Shown one piece after another: positions 34,218 to 44,059 of a stretch of DNA of 64,000 nt. Both the position numbers and the translations under genes were made by a program. The notes beneath the pieces are model-generated. The model worked only from the letters and a program-made list of their open reading frames with translations. It did no database searches and was not told the DNA's origin. Each line of letters begins with the position of its first letter. The stretch's first letter is position 1. The DNA is from Pedobacter schmidteae (GTDB taxonomy: Bacteria; Bacteroidota; Bacteroidia; Sphingobacteriales; Sphingobacteriaceae): positions 5,329,097 through 5,393,096 of the forward strand of contig NZ_LS999839.1 of NCBI RefSeq assembly GCF_900564155.1, given 5' to 3'.

Positions 34218-34871
34218 ATGCAATCTTTCACAGAAGAGAACTATCTGAAAATCATATATCACTTGTCTCAAAACAGTGAACAGGCCGTACAAACCAATGC
34301 CATTGCCGAAAAAATGCAGACAAAAGCGGCATCGGTAACCGATATGATAAAAAAACTGGCCGATAAACAATTGATCAACTATAAAAAGTACCAGGGGGTA
34401 AGTTTAACGCCGACCGGAAAATCAGCGGCTATCAATATTGTCCGGAAACATCGTTTGTGGGAAGTTTTTTTGGTAGAGAAATTGAACTTTAAATGGGACG
34501 AGGTACACGATATTGCCGAGGACCTGGAACACATTCAATCTGTAGAATTGATTGAGCGATTGGATGAATTTCTGGCTTTTCCTAAAAGTGATCCACATGG
34601 TGATCCCATACCTGATAAAAACGGACAGTTTGATAGTATCCCATTTACAAAGCTCAACAAATTAAAAACCGGATCACAAGGTTTGATTATGGGTGTTAGT
34701 GAACATTCCTCTATCTTTTTAAAACACCTCGAAAAGCTGGGTCTGACTTTAGGAAAAAAGATCCAGGTCGCGGAGATTACCGATTTTGATGGCTCTGTTG
34801 AATTGATGCTGGAGCAAAAAAAGATTAGTGTAAGCCGGGAAGTTGCCAAACACATACTGATTAAATTATAA
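34218..34871 (+). CDS. mntR: Metal-dependent regulator, DtxR/MntR family
   Basis: A 217-residue iron- or manganese-sensing repressor. It has an N-terminal winged helix (residues 1-65), a dimerisation and metal-binding domain with RKHRLWEVFL, DEVHDIAEDLEH and the DPHGDPIP loop, and a C-terminal FeoA/SH3-like domain (about 145-217). Its neighbour 20 bases downstream is an NRAMP manganese/iron transporter, so Mn2+ control of that transporter is the likely role. A palindrome over its promoter supports autoregulation. Confidence 0.9.
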   Translation: MQSFTEENYLKIIYHLSQNSEQAVQTNAIAEKMQTKAASVTDMIKKLADKQLINYKKYQGVSLTPTGKSAAINIVRKHRLWEVFLVEKLNFKWDEVHDIAEDLEHIQSVELIERLDEFLAFPKSDPHGDPIPDKNGQFDSIPFTKLNKLKTGSQGLIMGVSEHSSIFLKHLEKLGLTLGKKIQVAEITDFDGSVELMLEQKKISVSREVAKHILIKL

Positions 34872-34891
34872 CAAAGTTCGATATAAAACCG

Positions 34892-36763
34892 ATGAAATCT
34901 GAACATAAAGACCCTCAATCCCTAAGTGAAGTACACCAAAGTGTAGATACCAGCAAGCGCAGTGGCTGGCGGCGTATCCTCTCTTTTATTGGTCCGGCTT
35001 ACCTGGTGAGTGTTGGCTATATGGACCCGGGAAACTGGGCTACCGACCTTGCAGGGGGTAGTAAGTTTGGCTACCAGCTGATTTGGGTATTGCTGATGTC
35101 AAATTTAATCGCTTTACTGCTTCAGTCACTCAGTGCCCGCCTGGGAATTGTAAGAGGTTTGGATCTGGCACAGGCTTCCCGAAACGCTTACCCCAAATGG
35201 ATCAATATCCCGTTGTTTGGATTAGCGCAGACCGCTATTGTGGCCTGCGACCTGGCCGAGATTATTGGTATGGCGATAGGTTTAAACCTTTTATTTGGCC
35301 TTCCTTTAATATGGGGCATCAGCATCACCATTTTTGATACTGTACTGCTGCTGTTTCTATTGAACAAGGGGATGCGCAAGATGGAGGCCTTCATCGTCTC
35401 TATGGTTTTTATTGTAGGGGTATCTTTTCTGGCCGAAATGTTTATTGTAGAGCCCTCGCTAAAAGAAGTAGTCAGAGGCTTTGAGCCTTCAATGCTTTCT
35501 GGTGAAGCCCTTTATATTGCCATTGGTATTATTGGAGCTACCGTTATGCCGCATAACCTTTACCTCCATTCCTCATTGGTACAAACCAGAAAGTTTAACC
35601 GCGATGAAAAAGGAATCAAAGAGGCCTTAAAATTTAATTTTATTGATACCGCGGTAGCTTTAAACCTGGCTTTTTTTGTGAATGCAGCCATTTTAATTCT
35701 GGCAGCTGCCGCTTTTTATAAAAATGGTTTGCATGAAGTTGCCGAAATACAGGATGCACATAAGCTACTGCAAAACATTTTTGGCAATGTGGCGCCAGCC
35801 TTATTTGCGATAGCGCTGATTGCTGCAGGCCAAAGCTCCACCATTACCGGAACCTTAGCCGGTCAAATTGTAATGGAAGGACACCTTAAACTCCGTATTC
35901 AGCCTTGGTTACGTCGACTAATCACCCGCTTGCTGGCCATCATACCTGCATTTTTCACTATCCTTTGGTATGGAGATGATGCCCTGGGCGGATTGCTTAT
36001 TTTGAGCCAGGTGGTACTCAGTTTACAACTTGGCTTTGCGGTAATTCCATTAATCCACTTTACATCCGACAAAAAAATGATGAAGGGTTTTGCCATAAAA
36101 AACTGGGTAAAAATACTGGCATGGGCAAGTTCTATCATCATTGTATCACTAAATGTTAAACTGGTTATTGAAGAAATTAAAGGCTGGACAGCAACGGGAG
36201 AATGGTATATCTATGCCCTGGTTGTACCGGCTGCTATACTGATTGGCTTGCTGCTGATGTATGTTTTTATGTACCCATTCATCAATCGTTTAAAAAGGGT
36301 AAGCAGTAATGTACCACATGGCGAGGCGCTGGACATTGAAAATATAGAAAAAATCGTGTATCATCGTATTGGTATTACGGTCGACTTCTCTAAAAATGAC
36401 CGCAACACCATCCGTCATGCGCTTATTCAAGGTGGAAAACATGCGCACTATTACCTTATCCATGTGGTGGAAACTGCAACAGCCCGTTACTACGGCGAAT
36501 CGGCCTTAGACCACGAAACACAAAGTGACACAGAGAACCTGCAAAAATACTGTAACAATCTGGCCGACCTTGGTTACAAGGCCAGTCCATATATCGGTTA
36601 TGGCGGCACCGTAAGTGCCATCGTATCCATTACAAAACAAAATGACCTGCAGCTGTTGGTTATGGGAGCCCACGGTCATAAAGGCTTAAAAGATCTTATA
36701 TTGGGTACCACTGTCAATTCTGTACGTCATAAAGTCACCATTCCTGTACTTATTGTGAGATAA
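34892..36763 (+). CDS. mntH: NRAMP divalent metal transporter fused to a universal stress domain
   Basis: Inner-membrane Mn2+/Fe2+ importer. Residues about 30-465 are the NRAMP core with eleven or so helices and the metal-site motifs DPGNWATD (first unwound helix) and MPHNLYLHSSL (sixth helix). The extra C-terminal part (about 470-623) is a UspA domain that keeps the ATP-binding pattern GAHGHKG...GTT (GxxG, nine residues, G-T). Most NRAMP proteins end after the membrane part, so nucleotide sensing by the tail is a plausible added control. It is in an operon with mntR. Confidence 0.92.
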   Translation: MKSEHKDPQSLSEVHQSVDTSKRSGWRRILSFIGPAYLVSVGYMDPGNWATDLAGGSKFGYQLIWVLLMSNLIALLLQSLSARLGIVRGLDLAQASRNAYPKWINIPLFGLAQTAIVACDLAEIIGMAIGLNLLFGLPLIWGISITIFDTVLLLFLLNKGMRKMEAFIVSMVFIVGVSFLAEMFIVEPSLKEVVRGFEPSMLSGEALYIAIGIIGATVMPHNLYLHSSLVQTRKFNRDEKGIKEALKFNFIDTAVALNLAFFVNAAILILAAAAFYKNGLHEVAEIQDAHKLLQNIFGNVAPALFAIALIAAGQSSTITGTLAGQIVMEGHLKLRIQPWLRRLITRLLAIIPAFFTILWYGDDALGGLLILSQVVLSLQLGFAVIPLIHFTSDKKMMKGFAIKNWVKILAWASSIIIVSLNVKLVIEEIKGWTATGEWYIYALVVPAAILIGLLLMYVFMYPFINRLKRVSSNVPHGEALDIENIEKIVYHRIGITVDFSKNDRNTIRHALIQGGKHAHYYLIHVVETATARYYGESALDHETQSDTENLQKYCNNLADLGYKASPYIGYGGTVSAIVSITKQNDLQLLVMGAHGHKGLKDLILGTTVNSVRHKVTIPVLIVR

Positions 36764-36786
36764 AATTGAGATATTAGCCGATTCTT

Positions 36787-37236
36787 ATGAAAAACGACAT
36801 TCAGATAAAAAATAAAAGGGCCTTTTTCGACTATCACATTATTGATAAATATAATGCAGGGCTTGCTTTATTGGGCACCGAAATTAAAGCTATACGACAA
36901 GGTAAGGCCAATATGACCGATGCCTTTTGTATGTTTATCGGCAATGTGTTGTATGTAAGAAACCTGCATATTTCTGAATACAGCCATAGTTCCTTCCATC
37001 ATCATGAAATTAAACGCGACAGGGTGCTGTTGCTTCATAAAAAGGAATTGAAAAAGCTGAAAGTAAAAAGCGAAGAAAAAGGATATACCATAGTACCCCT
37101 ACGCATATTTACCAATGAACGAGGTTTTGCTAAAATAGAAATCGCACTTGCTCAGGGTAAAAAAGAATTTGATAAAAGGGACAGTATCAAAGACCGCGAA
37201 TCGAAAAGGGAAATGGACCGGGCTATGAAAGTTTAA
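36787..37236 (+). CDS. smpB: SsrA-binding protein SmpB
   Basis: Binds tmRNA and delivers it to stalled ribosomes (trans-translation). A 149-residue beta-barrel with NKRAFFDYHI, GLALLGTEIKAIRQGKAN and a basic C-terminal tail that would form a helix in the mRNA channel (KKEFDKRDSIKDRESKRE). The gene for tmRNA itself is not seen in the window. Confidence 0.96.
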   Translation: MKNDIQIKNKRAFFDYHIIDKYNAGLALLGTEIKAIRQGKANMTDAFCMFIGNVLYVRNLHISEYSHSSFHHHEIKRDRVLLLHKKELKKLKVKSEEKGYTIVPLRIFTNERGFAKIEIALAQGKKEFDKRDSIKDRESKREMDRAMKV

Positions 37237-37244
37237 CCGGCCAG

Positions 37245-37901
37245 TTACCAGGCCTGATCACCTACCAGAGGCACAAACCTAAAGGTATCTAGTTCAATTC
37301 TTTCAAAGTCTGTTTCACTGACACGGATAACTGTTACCATTTTTTGAGAATGCTCATCGCCTACCGGGATCACCAATATACCACCTATACGCATTTGTTT
37401 GAGCAATATTTCGGGAACAAAAGGTGCACCTGCAGTTACAATAATTTTATCATAAGGGGCATGTTCGGCAATCCCTTTGGATCCGTCGCCAAAAAAGAAA
37501 TGTGCATTGTATCCCATTCCAGGTAAAACCCTGATGGTATGTCTGTAAATGCTTTCCTGACGTTCTATCGTATACACATTTGCACCAAGTTCCATCAGTA
37601 TACAGGTCTGATAGCCCGATCCGGTACCAATTTCCAGTACTTTATCGCCTTTTTTGATGTGCAGCAACTCACTTTGATAAGCTACTGTATAGGGCTGTGA
37701 AATGGTTTGTCCATCACCTATGGGAAAAGCAATGTCTTTATAAGCCTGGTTCCAGAAAGTCTCATCAAAAAAGAAATGCCGTGGTACTTTACCAATTGCT
37801 TTAAGGACCTTCTTATCTGCAATTCCTCTCGATTCAAGATGCGTTACCAAACGTTTTCTTGCGCCCTGCTCCCTGTAATTATCAACAAACTTGTATGCCA
37901 T
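37245..37901 (-). CDS. pcm: Protein-L-isoaspartate O-methyltransferase
   Basis: Repairs isoaspartyl residues in aged proteins using SAM. The 218-residue chain contains the family motif IGDGQTISQPYTVAYQSELL and the SAM loop VLEIGTGSGYQT, with GGILVIPVGDE near the C terminus. The start chosen is the ATG at 37901 (MAYKF). A TTG three codons upstream would overlap the -7 element of the promoter, so it is unlikely. Confidence 0.95.
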   Translation of the reverse strand: MAYKFVDNYREQGARKRLVTHLESRGIADKKVLKAIGKVPRHFFFDETFWNQAYKDIAFPIGDGQTISQPYTVAYQSELLHIKKGDKVLEIGTGSGYQTCILMELGANVYTIERQESIYRHTIRVLPGMGYNAHFFFGDGSKGIAEHAPYDKIIVTAGAPFVPEILLKQMRIGGILVIPVGDEHSQKMVTVIRVSETDFERIELDTFRFVPLVGDQAW

Positions 37902-37907
37902 TTCAGT

Positions 37908-37939
37908 CAAAAATAGCTTTTTGAAAACTAATAATTCAA
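37908..37939 (-). promoter_or_regulatory. Promoter of pcm, giving a near-leaderless transcript
   Basis: On the - strand: TTG, 21 bases, TATTTTTG, ending only 6 bases before the ATG at 37901. The expected transcript would start at or next to the start codon. Confidence 0.55.
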
Positions 37940-37999
37940 TCTTTTAGGGGCTAAATATATTAAAGAAGCCTAATCAGCACAGGATCAATCCCAATAAAA

Positions 38000-40474
38000 T
38001 CAATAAGGATCTACATCTACCTGTATGTTTACGGCCCTATAATCTTTTTCCGTCTGGAACTGCAGGATCGTCTCTTTCAGGATAGCTTTTACTTTCTGAA
38101 TAGAAGTATCCTTATCACTTTTTATAATGACCTGTTTAATATAATAATTCCTTACACGGCTTACCATAGGCTGCTCGGGTCCCAATACCCTGCGCCCAAG
38201 CTGAACCCTAAGTGCCGTTGCAAAACGCTGGGCTGCCACATTTAAAAGGTCCTGATCCTTATGCTTGATATTGATAAATATTAAACGGGTAAAAGGAGGA
38301 TAATGAAACTGTCTCCTTTCTGCAAGCTCATCCTCATACATTTCCAGGTATTTATTTTCAATAACCTGTTTGATAATCCTGTGTTCGGCATCATAAGCCT
38401 GAATGATTACTTTTCCTTGTTTGTCTCGCCTTCCTGCCCGTCCAGCTACCTGGGCCAACAGCTGATAGCTCCGCTCAAAAGCCCTGAAATCAGGATAGTT
38501 AAATAAGGTATCTGCATTAATTACACCAATCAGGGTAACATTATCAAAATCAAGCCCTTTAGCTACCATTTGTGTACCGATCAAAATATCGGTTTTCTTT
38601 TCCTGAAAATCGGCAATAATTTGTTGCAATCCGTTTTTGGTACGTGTACTGTCTACATCCAGCCGGGCAATTTTTGCTTCGGGAAAAACCAGGCTCAGCT
38701 CCTCTTCCACCCGCTCTGTCCCAAAGCCTTTTTGCTCAATATGTACCGAACCGCAGGCCGGACAAATGTTAACGCTGCTTTGATGGTAACCACAATAGTG
38801 GCAATGCAATTTGCCACTGGTTTTATGATAGGTTAAACTGACATCACAGTTTACACACTTGGGTGCATAACCACATGTAGCGCAAATTAAAATAGTGGCA
38901 TAGCCTCTACGATTTTGAAACAAGATAACCTGTTCCTTTTGTGCTATGGTATCGGCAATTTCATCAGTCAGTTTTTCCGAAAAATAGGAGATCATCTTTT
39001 TTTTCTTCGTTTCTTCCGAAATACTCACTACCTCATGATTGGGTAACTGAACCCCACCAAAACGTTCCGTTACCGTCACCAATCCATACTTATGATTGAG
39101 GGCATTGTAATAACTTTCGACCGAAGGAGTTGCAGAGCCCAATATCGTTTTGGCCTGATGTAAATGGGCCAGATACACTGCTACATCCCGGGCCTGGTAA
39201 CGTGGCGATGGTTCCTGTTGTTTATAAGAAGACTCATGTTCCTCATCCACCACAATCAGCTTCAGTTCCTTGAAAGGTAAGAATACTGCCGAACGTGCCC
39301 CCAGTACTACCCGGTATTTTCCATTCAATACCTTGTTCCAAATCTCGACCCTTTCGTTGTTGTTAAATTTAGAATGGTACACGCCAATGGCATCGCCAAA
39401 ATAGCGCTGTATACGTTGCACAATTTGTGTGGTCAGTGCAATTTCAGGGAGTAAAAATAGCACTTGCCCCCCCTTTTCAATCGCCTTTTCAATTAACTTG
39501 ATGTAAATCTGGGTTTTGCCAGAAGCGGTAATCCCATGCAGCAGTACCACATCCTTTTCCTCAAACTGCTGTTCAATTTTATAAAGTGCTTCACTTTGTA
39601 CCTCATTCAATTCAAAATTCAGCACAAAATCATCTTCGTTCTCCTTTAACCTGCTTACTGCACGTTTTTCTACCCTGAATATTTCTTTATCCTGTAAGAT
39701 TTTGAAAGCCGCCTGTCCACAATCGCTTTCTTCCAGCAACTGAGATTTGGGTATCAGAAACTGCTGTCTGGAGAGTTTGATATAGGTAAGCAATGCATTC
39801 AACTGCTTTGGCGCCCTTTCCAAAATAGAAAACAGCTGTTTCAGGTTTTCTTCGTCTTTATAAAAATCGTTTAAAGTGACAAACGATTTTAACAAAGGCC
39901 TGTATTTTTCTACCACCTCTTCGGCAATATATATATATCCCTTTTCGAGCAGAGAATGTATAATGGGATAAACTGTTTTTTGTCCCAATAAGGTCGAAAC
40001 ATCATCCAGAGCCAAACGTTTCTGATGATTTAAGGCATTGACAACAAGAGTTTCTTTGTCTGTCAGCACTTCTTCCGGCTCAGCATCGTCTTTTAACATA
40101 ATGATGGTTTCGCTGGCCAGCTTAAGTCCGGCAGGCAATGCGGCTGCCATCACATCTCCCTCATTACACAAGTAATAGCCCGTCATCCAGTCCCACAACT
40201 GCAATTGCTGGCTGGTAATAATGGGATGCTCGTCTACTACATCAATGATATACTTGGCTTGATAAAGCTCTGGAGCAGTATTGCTGATGCTTTTTACCAA
40301 TGCAGTGTAAATTTTATTCTTACCAAATTGCAGTACCACACGTTTACCTACAGCAATTTGATCATTTAATTCATAGGGAACCCTGTAACTATAATTTTTC
40401 GCCAATGATAAAGGCAAAACAACCTCAATAAACAGCGTTTCGCGTTCTTTAAATTCCAGTAAACCCTCGTCCAT
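38000..40474 (-). CDS. priA: Primosomal protein N', replication restart helicase
   Basis: Superfamily 2 helicase that reloads the replisome at stalled forks. The 824-residue chain has an N-terminal DNA-end-binding domain, Walker A GITASGKTQ near residue 315, DEEH box VVDEEHESSYKQ, and the zinc region with eight Cys (CATCGYAPKCVNC, CHYCGY, CPACGS). Helicase motif VI region reads QVAGRAGR. It is 2 bases downstream of the DUF423 gene and likely cotranscribed. Confidence 0.97.
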   Translation of the reverse strand: MDEGLLEFKERETLFIEVVLPLSLAKNYSYRVPYELNDQIAVGKRVVLQFGKNKIYTALVKSISNTAPELYQAKYIIDVVDEHPIITSQQLQLWDWMTGYYLCNEGDVMAAALPAGLKLASETIIMLKDDAEPEEVLTDKETLVVNALNHQKRLALDDVSTLLGQKTVYPIIHSLLEKGYIYIAEEVVEKYRPLLKSFVTLNDFYKDEENLKQLFSILERAPKQLNALLTYIKLSRQQFLIPKSQLLEESDCGQAAFKILQDKEIFRVEKRAVSRLKENEDDFVLNFELNEVQSEALYKIEQQFEEKDVVLLHGITASGKTQIYIKLIEKAIEKGGQVLFLLPEIALTTQIVQRIQRYFGDAIGVYHSKFNNNERVEIWNKVLNGKYRVVLGARSAVFLPFKELKLIVVDEEHESSYKQQEPSPRYQARDVAVYLAHLHQAKTILGSATPSVESYYNALNHKYGLVTVTERFGGVQLPNHEVVSISEETKKKKMISYFSEKLTDEIADTIAQKEQVILFQNRRGYATILICATCGYAPKCVNCDVSLTYHKTSGKLHCHYCGYHQSSVNICPACGSVHIEQKGFGTERVEEELSLVFPEAKIARLDVDSTRTKNGLQQIIADFQEKKTDILIGTQMVAKGLDFDNVTLIGVINADTLFNYPDFRAFERSYQLLAQVAGRAGRRDKQGKVIIQAYDAEHRIIKQVIENKYLEMYEDELAERRQFHYPPFTRLIFINIKHKDQDLLNVAAQRFATALRVQLGRRVLGPEQPMVSRVRNYYIKQVIIKSDKDTSIQKVKAILKETILQFQTEKDYRAVNIQVDVDPY

Positions 40475-40476
40475 GC

Positions 40477-40863
40477 TTACTTACGTTTTGAAGCAGCCAG
40501 AAATAAAAAGATCCACCCCATGATAAAGCAGAGCCCCCCGATTGGAGTAACCGGACCGATATATTTTGCAAAGTCGATATTAAAAACATCGCGGGTAGCC
40601 AATAAATAAAGTGATCCTGAAAAAAGCAGAATACCCAATGTAAAAAAAGTATAACACCATTTGACCAGTTTATCGTGCTCAACCGCAAATAAGCCTAGAA
40701 AAAGCAAGGCAAAGGTATGGTAAAACTGATATTCCACTCCCTTGGCCCAAATGGTAACCGCAGCGGCATCCACCACATTCTTTAAACTATGCGCACCAAA
40801 GGCACCAAACATTACGGCGATGGCACCAGATAATGATGCGGTCAAAATGATACGTCTATTCAT
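40477..40863 (-). CDS. DUF423 family membrane protein
   Basis: A 128-residue inner-membrane protein with four helices and the family's Gly/Ala-rich opening (GAIAVMFGAFGAHSLK). Its biochemical function is not established. A TAATTTTG sequence upstream (near 40890, - strand) fits the -7 element, so it probably starts the priA transcript. Confidence 0.85.
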   Translation of the reverse strand: MNRRIILTASLSGAIAVMFGAFGAHSLKNVVDAAAVTIWAKGVEYQFYHTFALLFLGLFAVEHDKLVKWCYTFFTLGILLFSGSLYLLATRDVFNIDFAKYIGPVTPIGGLCFIMGWIFLFLAASKRK

Positions 40864-41053
40864 GATAAATCGGCTTTAATAACACAAAATTAACAAAATA
40901 CGGGCATTTCCACCGTAATCGTCCAGGATTAAATTAAATAGTCAAACTATTCAATTAAATTTGTAATTAACACATGAAACCATGATGATTTTTGCCTTGC
41001 GGTAAAGTTGAGCATCATCATCGCTTCACGATTTTTTAATTGAACAAAAACTT

Positions 41054-42628
41054 GTGAAAAAGATCATTATCAGTATTATCGTTTTGCTTGTAGCTATTGT
41101 TACAATGGCCTACTTATATTTCTCGCGACTGAATGCCGCACATAACAGTACCGACATTGGCTTACATGCTGCTACCGCCAGCTCGGCCATGATTTTTTCC
41201 TTTGAAAACCAAAAAGGAATAACCGATATCCTTAAGGAACAGCCCTTGTTTAGTGAACTTTTGGGAACAGAAAAATACAAACAGCTATCTTCCATAAAAA
41301 AACACCTGCTAGCTATTCCAAAAGTAAATCAGGAAACAGAAAATCAGTACGTTTATGTTGCCTTTGTACCCGGGAGCAGGCAGGAAACAGATTTTTTGTG
41401 TTTTACGCAGCTTCATAATCCCGCCCATGCCCCGCAATTGCTTCACGCTCTAAAGGCTGGCGGCACACAAATGGAGAACTTAAAAGGCTTGTTTAAACTA
41501 ACACTGATCGACAGTACAGTATTTTTTATGGCCATAAAAGAAAACCTGGTCGTACTTTCGAATGCACAACAACAAGTAGCCGCCGTTTTGGCAAAAAATC
41601 TGGACAACAAGCCCGACAAGTTTGCCGATTATATCCGCAACAGTACAAGATTTAACAAAAATAGTTTGGCCCAGTTGTACCTCAACTTCAATACGCTCCC
41701 TCTGTTGTTAAAAAACATCATTGCAGGAAATTTAAATGGCGGACTACATATATTGAACAATCAGGATGCTTTTGCAGCCCTGAACTACAATTACAGCAAA
41801 GATAAAGTATTGCTTACCGGCACCACAGCCACCAATAATCCAAACAGCTATTACCATCTTTTTTCCGAACTCCAACCTCAAAAAATAAGTATACACAACC
41901 TGTTGCCTGTCAACACGGCCGCATACACGATTTTTGCAATAGATGATTATTTACCCTGGAGAAAAAAATTGGGTAGCTGGCTTAGCAACGGAAAAAACGA
42001 CCAACAGGTAAACCACCTTATTGAAACCATCAATACTACTTATCACCTTAATCTTGATGAGATTATTCCTAAGTATTTTAAAGACCAGCTCATTACTTTT
42101 CAACTGAGCACGGCTGAAAAACTTGGCGCAATAAACCTGACGAATGGGGATAAACTAACGCAGCTCTTAATAGATTTGAGCACGGATTACAATGACGAAA
42201 TAAAAGTTTTAAAAGAGACAGGTATACTTTACGCTTATTTCGGATTGCCTTTTGAAGGGTTCAAAAGACCTTATTATACCATTCTTGACAACTACATGGT
42301 ATTTGCCAATAATGCAGCCACCTTACAATCATTTTTAAACAGTTATAAAAACAACCAGTTGCTGATCAACAAAGCCAATTACATTAATGCCGGCAATCAA
42401 CTTCCTGGCAATTCAAGTATTAGCATCTACATAGATCATGCAAATGCTGCAGAACTCCTCCGAAAAAATATCTATGTGAATTATTACAGGAATATACAAT
42501 CAGATAAAGGGCTAAAAAATTATGATTCGTTCACCTATCAGTTAAGTGGCGATAATGGTAAATTTCAAACCAATATCTTAATCAATAAACAGTCATTTGT
42601 TTTACAAAAAGATTCTTTAGCTTTATAG
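41054..42628 (+). CDS. Envelope-anchored protein of unknown function
   Basis: A 524-residue protein with one N-terminal membrane anchor (residues 4-24) and a large outside domain. It begins with GTG. The outside part has repeated alpha/beta stretches like those in DUF3352-type proteins (for example TDFLCFTQLHNP, TVFFMAIKENLVVLSNAQQQV, YYTILDNYMVFANNAATLQSFL), but I cannot prove the family. It is followed after 16 bases by an outer-membrane-barrel-like protein, so an envelope role in the same operon is likely. Confidence 0.65.
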   Translation: MKKIIISIIVLLVAIVTMAYLYFSRLNAAHNSTDIGLHAATASSAMIFSFENQKGITDILKEQPLFSELLGTEKYKQLSSIKKHLLAIPKVNQETENQYVYVAFVPGSRQETDFLCFTQLHNPAHAPQLLHALKAGGTQMENLKGLFKLTLIDSTVFFMAIKENLVVLSNAQQQVAAVLAKNLDNKPDKFADYIRNSTRFNKNSLAQLYLNFNTLPLLLKNIIAGNLNGGLHILNNQDAFAALNYNYSKDKVLLTGTTATNNPNSYYHLFSELQPQKISIHNLLPVNTAAYTIFAIDDYLPWRKKLGSWLSNGKNDQQVNHLIETINTTYHLNLDEIIPKYFKDQLITFQLSTAEKLGAINLTNGDKLTQLLIDLSTDYNDEIKVLKETGILYAYFGLPFEGFKRPYYTILDNYMVFANNAATLQSFLNSYKNNQLLINKANYINAGNQLPGNSSISIYIDHANAAELLRKNIYVNYYRNIQSDKGLKNYDSFTYQLSGDNGKFQTNILINKQSFVLQKDSLAL

Positions 42629-42644
42629 CACCCAATTATCCCCA

Positions 42645-44057
42645 ATGGTAAAAAAATACCTTAGCTTATGCTGTCTATGCATCTGTATTTCTTCGCTTGC
42701 AAAGGCCCAACAATATGGATTGTTTAATACAAAAACCCTTTTTGACGGTTTTGAGAACCCCGCGCAAAAGACCTTCGTCTTAGACTCGTCCAGAAAGTTT
42801 GCCTCCAATTTTCTACTTCCTTATTTTGGCTTAAATGCTGCCAATAAAGGAAATTCGGACATGATCCGCAGAGCCATCAACGAAGGAGTTTACAATGCCA
42901 GTAAACTGCCATTGAGAACAGGCGACATCAATACGATACACCAGAATACCAATATTTACCTGCTCAATTTTAAAATATTTCAGTCGTACAAATATCAAAA
43001 GGAAATGGGCTTTGCCTGGCAATTGCGCAGCGATGCCCATATTGACTATACAAATGAAACACTGGCCATACTTGATTCCTATAAAAGGTTTGATAATAAC
43101 CCCTATAATGATGTTTTTAATAATGATGGCTATGAACAATCTTACCATCAGTTTAGCTTCAACTATCGTGAAAACTTCAACAAAAGGTTGGCGTTTGGCG
43201 TTAAAATAAGCTTACTTAGTGGCATTACCTATAACCGCTTAAACATCACCGACTCCTATTTCCTGATGGATCCAGGCAATGAGATTATTGACGTAAGGGT
43301 AAAGGGTACTTACAAGGCCAGCTTTTTGGAAACCAATGAACTATCTTCTAAAACACTGGTTCCTACTTTTCGTAATCCTGGTATGTCTTTCAGTTTCGGT
43401 ACCAGTTACCAGGCCAAAAGAGGGGTCTTCATCATGGCCAACATCAAGGATCTGGGTTTTATCAAGTGGCGAAAAACATCATATGTAAATAACATCAATG
43501 CGCAAACCAATATTGCAACTTTCACCAATGTAAAAGATGAGATTGCTGATATTGCCACCGACAATTCCGTACAAAAAAGTTTTTATTCGGCAACTAATGC
43601 CAAAATAGACTTCATGATCTCTAAAAGTTATAGTGCTGGTTACGCTTTCTCTTACACGCCAGGGCTTATTGTTTCCAAAAATCTTTTTTACAAAGGAGGA
43701 GATGCAGCATTTGTCAACAAATTTAAATACAATGGATTTTCACTAAGTGCCATCCCTACTTACAATTTCAACAATCTGTTTTTTATGGGGATGCAGGGTA
43801 TGTACCAGACACCCAACTTCGAGGTGTTCCTGGGCTCAGATAACTTGTTTAAAACGATTACACAAATTAACGGTGCCATCCAACAAGATCCCTCCATTGG
43901 TAGCGGATATAATGGAGGCTCCTTTTATATCGGCCTGGGCATAAAGTTTGGTAATACGGTAGAGCATCCGCAAAATAGTAGTACCATGCCTGGCATCAAC
44001 GATCAGGAAAGTAGTTTTTTCAAGCGCTTGTTTAGTCTATTCTCAAAGAAAAAGTAA
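42645..44057 (+). CDS. Outer-membrane beta-barrel protein (DUF5723-like)
   Basis: A 470-residue secreted protein with a signal peptide (ends SLAKAQ) and a strongly amphipathic beta pattern with many Asn, Tyr and Phe (for example LAFGVKISLLSGITYN, FSFGTSYQAKRGVFIMANI, SFYIGLGIKFGN). This fits an outer-membrane barrel of the DUF5723 group common in Bacteroidota. The C terminus ends in a charged helix after FKRLFSLFSKKK. The cargo or ligand is unknown. It converges on tsaB with 2 bases between the stops. Confidence 0.75.
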   Translation: MVKKYLSLCCLCICISSLAKAQQYGLFNTKTLFDGFENPAQKTFVLDSSRKFASNFLLPYFGLNAANKGNSDMIRRAINEGVYNASKLPLRTGDINTIHQNTNIYLLNFKIFQSYKYQKEMGFAWQLRSDAHIDYTNETLAILDSYKRFDNNPYNDVFNNDGYEQSYHQFSFNYRENFNKRLAFGVKISLLSGITYNRLNITDSYFLMDPGNEIIDVRVKGTYKASFLETNELSSKTLVPTFRNPGMSFSFGTSYQAKRGVFIMANIKDLGFIKWRKTSYVNNINAQTNIATFTNVKDEIADIATDNSVQKSFYSATNAKIDFMISKSYSAGYAFSYTPGLIVSKNLFYKGGDAAFVNKFKYNGFSLSAIPTYNFNNLFFMGMQGMYQTPNFEVFLGSDNLFKTITQINGAIQQDPSIGSGYNGGSFYIGLGIKFGNTVEHPQNSSTMPGINDQESSFFKRLFSLFSKKK

Positions 44058-44059
44058 TA

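Noticed and set aside
40982..41021. Leader peptide or attenuator before the gene at 41054
   Set aside because: Only tiny frames of 3 to 7 codons and a weak 8-bp stem; no codon bias or T run supports attenuation.
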